Below are positions 62,429-64,000 of a DNA stretch of 64,000 nucleotides, one piece after another (positions within the stretch are counted from its first letter, which is position 1; each line of letters opens with the position of its first letter). The DNA is from Symbiodolus clandestinus. Lineage in GTDB: Bacteria > Pseudomonadota > Gammaproteobacteria > Enterobacterales > G038960095. The DNA lies in contig CP152425.1 in NCBI GenBank assembly GCA_038960095.1, forward strand, positions 1,426,001-1,490,000, in the 5' to 3' direction. The translations under genes and the position numbers were made by a program. The notes below the pieces were generated by a model that had not been told where the DNA came from, did no database searches, and saw only the letters and a program-made list of their open reading frames with translations.

Positions 62429-63119
62429 AAAGCCTATCGTTTATGGTGGTCCATCATTGCATCTAGCCCGTCGAAAATATCAAGGCTATTTCGATTACCG
62501 TGATCCTGTCAAACGTGGTGATCTGCATAAATTATTAGAAGAGAGTCCTTATAAGAAAGGCTGCGTTCTAATCACAGACGGTGTTTTTGGTGAAAGTATG
62601 GCTGTCTCACCATGTGAATGCATGGATCTTATCTATGCTGGCTGGTTGCTGCTAGGGTCATCAAGCATGGGAGCACTGCGTGCTGCCGACTGCAGCCCTG
62701 TAGGCATGGTAGGAATAGGGGAAGTCTTCATGGGGTATCGAATGGGCTACTATCATTCCGATGCTGATGTCGCCGTACTTTACCAAGGTGAAGAGCATAC
62801 AGAAATCAGTGTATCTATTGTTCATGCTGACTACATTATCCGTCAATTGGCACTGTGTTACTTTATCAGCGGCTCTTCACGCAATCGCTTGCTACGGGAT
62901 TTGAGAAACATTGTGTGGTACAACAGGAATCCGAACATTGTAAGCAATTTGGTGGAGTTCCATTTCGACAATCCCGCAATCAGTAAAGGGTTTTTTACAC
63001 TATGGCGTAAATCGGAGGCAAACCCAAAAATACGGGATGCTCTAGTTGCCTGCGATATGCTTTCAAGTTACTACTTAAAACATTATGCGACAATTGGAGA
63101 TTTTCATGACATGGGTTAA
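62409..63119 (+). CDS. TfuA-like core domain protein
   Basis: TfuA partners YcaO in modifying ribosomal peptides, for example in trifolitoxin loci and in thioamidation. The 236-residue protein shows VYGGPSLHLARRKYQ, VKRGDLHKLLEESPYKKGCV, LITDGVFGESMAVSPCECMD, the signature LGSSSMGALRAADCSPVGM and a closing part EVFMGYRMGYYHSDADVAVL, all in the family order. The frame is intact. It overlaps the ycaO remnant (20 bases) and the MFS gene (14 bases), so the three were one operon. Without an active YcaO in cis, its present role is uncertain. Confidence 0.85.
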   Translation: MLLQVRKKPIVYGGPSLHLARRKYQGYFDYRDPVKRGDLHKLLEESPYKKGCVLITDGVFGESMAVSPCECMDLIYAGWLLLGSSSMGALRAADCSPVGMVGIGEVFMGYRMGYYHSDADVAVLYQGEEHTEISVSIVHADYIIRQLALCYFISGSSRNRLLRDLRNIVWYNRNPNIVSNLVEFHFDNPAISKGFFTLWRKSEANPKIRDALVACDMLSSYYLKHYATIGDFHDMG

Positions 63120-64000
63120 GAAACTGGGCTACTTCAACAATATTTCCAAAGGTAGCGCTTCCATCTCCAACAATATGTCACATCTAATCGTGGGGGTATT
63201 TAGTGGATTACCAGTCTTTTCTGTATCGCTTCGGGTTAGCATCATCTTCTACTTCAGCGCACTGCTTGAACTTCCAACCGGAATCATAGCAGATGTTTTT
63301 GGCCACCGTCATACTTTAGCATATGGCTATGCTATCCTTGCACTTGCTAGCTTCTGCTTATTTATTACCTGTTACTACAGTTATCTTTCAATTTCTACCT
63401 GGGCACTCATTGTTAGCAGCCTGATGAGCGCTATTGGTGGTGCACTAATCTCGGGTTCTCTACAAACCTTCATTCAGGATTATATTGATCAGCAAGTAAC
63501 CAAAAGCGGAGTAATTGGAGAACATGCTGAAGAAATGAAAGTAAAAGCCATAGCTTTGTCACAAGGTTATGGAAATTTTTTCTCAGGCATGCTTCCTACT
63601 TTAGTATTAGCTGCTGTCTTTGCCAGCCAATACCTAACCGGTCGCAGCGAATGGGCACTATTTATCTCTTTTTGCATCTATGGCGCCATATCAATATTTT
63701 TCTTCTGTTTTCGTTTTAATAAAGGTTCTCAACCACCAGTCAGAACATTACTTACTTCTGGTAAAGGATATTGGTATCAATTCACTCTATTTACTGCTGA
63801 TTTCTTCCAACGAAATTGCTTTTGGCAATTCAAGGTAAGCCTATTGGTCCTGCGCATGGTTTTATCCATCCTGACGGTCATTCATGTAAACACTTACTTG
63901 ATGGTGTCACAATTTCGTAAGATTGATTTACAGTATGCTGACATGCCCACCATCGCATTGAGTTTTTTGGTGCTAGCAGCCTTTGATTTATCTCACTATC
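63106..64000 (+). CDS. MFS transporter, partial (runs off window)
   Basis: An ATG at 63106, with GGAG about 8 bases upstream, opens MTWVKKLGYFNNISKGSASI. The frame stays open to the window's end (298 codons). Hydrophobic segments and ALLELPTGIIADVFGHRHTL, the MFS loop 2-3 motif (G.laD..Grr), identify a major facilitator transporter; six or seven membrane segments are visible. Its position behind ycaO-tfuA fits export of the modified peptide or self-immunity. The C-terminal half lies outside the window. Confidence 0.8.
   Translation, partial: MTWVKKLGYFNNISKGSASISNNMSHLIVGVFSGLPVFSVSLRVSIIFYFSALLELPTGIIADVFGHRHTLAYGYAILALASFCLFITCYYSYLSISTWALIVSSLMSAIGGALISGSLQTFIQDYIDQQVTKSGVIGEHAEEMKVKAIALSQGYGNFFSGMLPTLVLAAVFASQYLTGRSEWALFISFCIYGAISIFFFCFRFNKGSQPPVRTLLTSGKGYWYQFTLFTADFFQRNCFWQFKVSLLVLRMVLSILTVIHVNTYLMVSQFRKIDLQYADMPTIALSFLVLAAFDLSHY

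Overview
The window looks like part of the chromosome of a host-associated gammaproteobacterium close to Enterobacterales. Most housekeeping genes keep blocks found in E. coli: rluB/rnm, purF-cvpA-folC-accD-dedA-truA, lolCDE, guaBA, purMN, htpG-adk-hemH, dnaX-recR, fldA-fur, and metY-rimP-nusA-infB-rbfA-truB next to leuU-secG. Expected small neighbours are missing inside these blocks (dedD, ybaB), intergenic DNA is full of broken transposases, and several predicted proteins look aimed at a eukaryotic cell. That mix (mild reduction, pseudogenes, ankyrin proteins) suggests an insect-type or other intracellular symbiont. The species cannot be read from the sequence alone.

Layout. 0.3-5.8 kb: rluB, rnm, mfd. 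5.8-9.9 kb: a lone oligopeptide-binding protein between remnants of IS256, IS4, IS1 and IS5/IS903-type elements. 9.9-11.6 kb: an ankyrin gene overlapping an unknown gene, with a possible frameshifted 5' extension. 11.9-19.1 kb: a yciC-like gene, an unknown membrane-anchored protein, then purF-cvpA-folC-accD-dedA-truA. 19.6-22.8 kb: lolCDE. 22.9-28.1 kb: an accessory island with a dead Rpn-type nuclease gene, a two-gene operon (repeat-containing 601-aa protein plus an ankyrin/HEASH zinc-metallopeptidase-like protein), and a 214-aa protein carrying an RVxF-like motif. 28.5-31.0 kb: a three-gene ABC importer. 31.3-33.4 kb: two tandem AT-rich paralogous membrane proteins. 33.5-39.4 kb: guaBA, purM (frameshifted at a run of nine G) and purN, and a vapB with a wrecked vapC. 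39.5-46.5 kb: hemH, adk, htpG, macAB. 46.7-49.5 kb: a 930-residue ankyrin protein. 50-60.5 kb: recR, dnaX, fur, fldA, truB, rbfA, infB, nusA, rimP, two tRNAs, secG. 60.6-64 kb: an apparently intact IS3-family element that has cut off the 5' half of a ycaO gene, followed by intact tfuA and an MFS transporter running off the end.

The most interesting system is the ycaO-tfuA-MFS cluster at the right edge. YcaO and TfuA together modify the backbone of ribosomal peptides (RiPPs), and an adjacent MFS pump is a natural exporter, so this is the remains, or a freshly damaged copy, of a peptide natural-product locus in a symbiont-like genome. No precursor peptide is visible in the window. The second system is the effector-like island at 23.5-28.1 kb together with the ankyrin proteins near 10 and 48 kb.

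Core functions present are purine synthesis (purF, purM, purN, guaA, guaB), lipoprotein sorting (lolCDE), translation initiation and ribosome maturation (infB, rimP, rbfA, truB, truA, rluB, fMet and Leu tRNAs), transcription (nusA, mfd), replication and repair (dnaX, recR), fatty acid synthesis (accD), folate (folC), haem (hemH), protein folding (htpG) and iron/redox control (fur, fldA). Gene calls rest on reading the translated sequence and on remembered family features. No database search was run.
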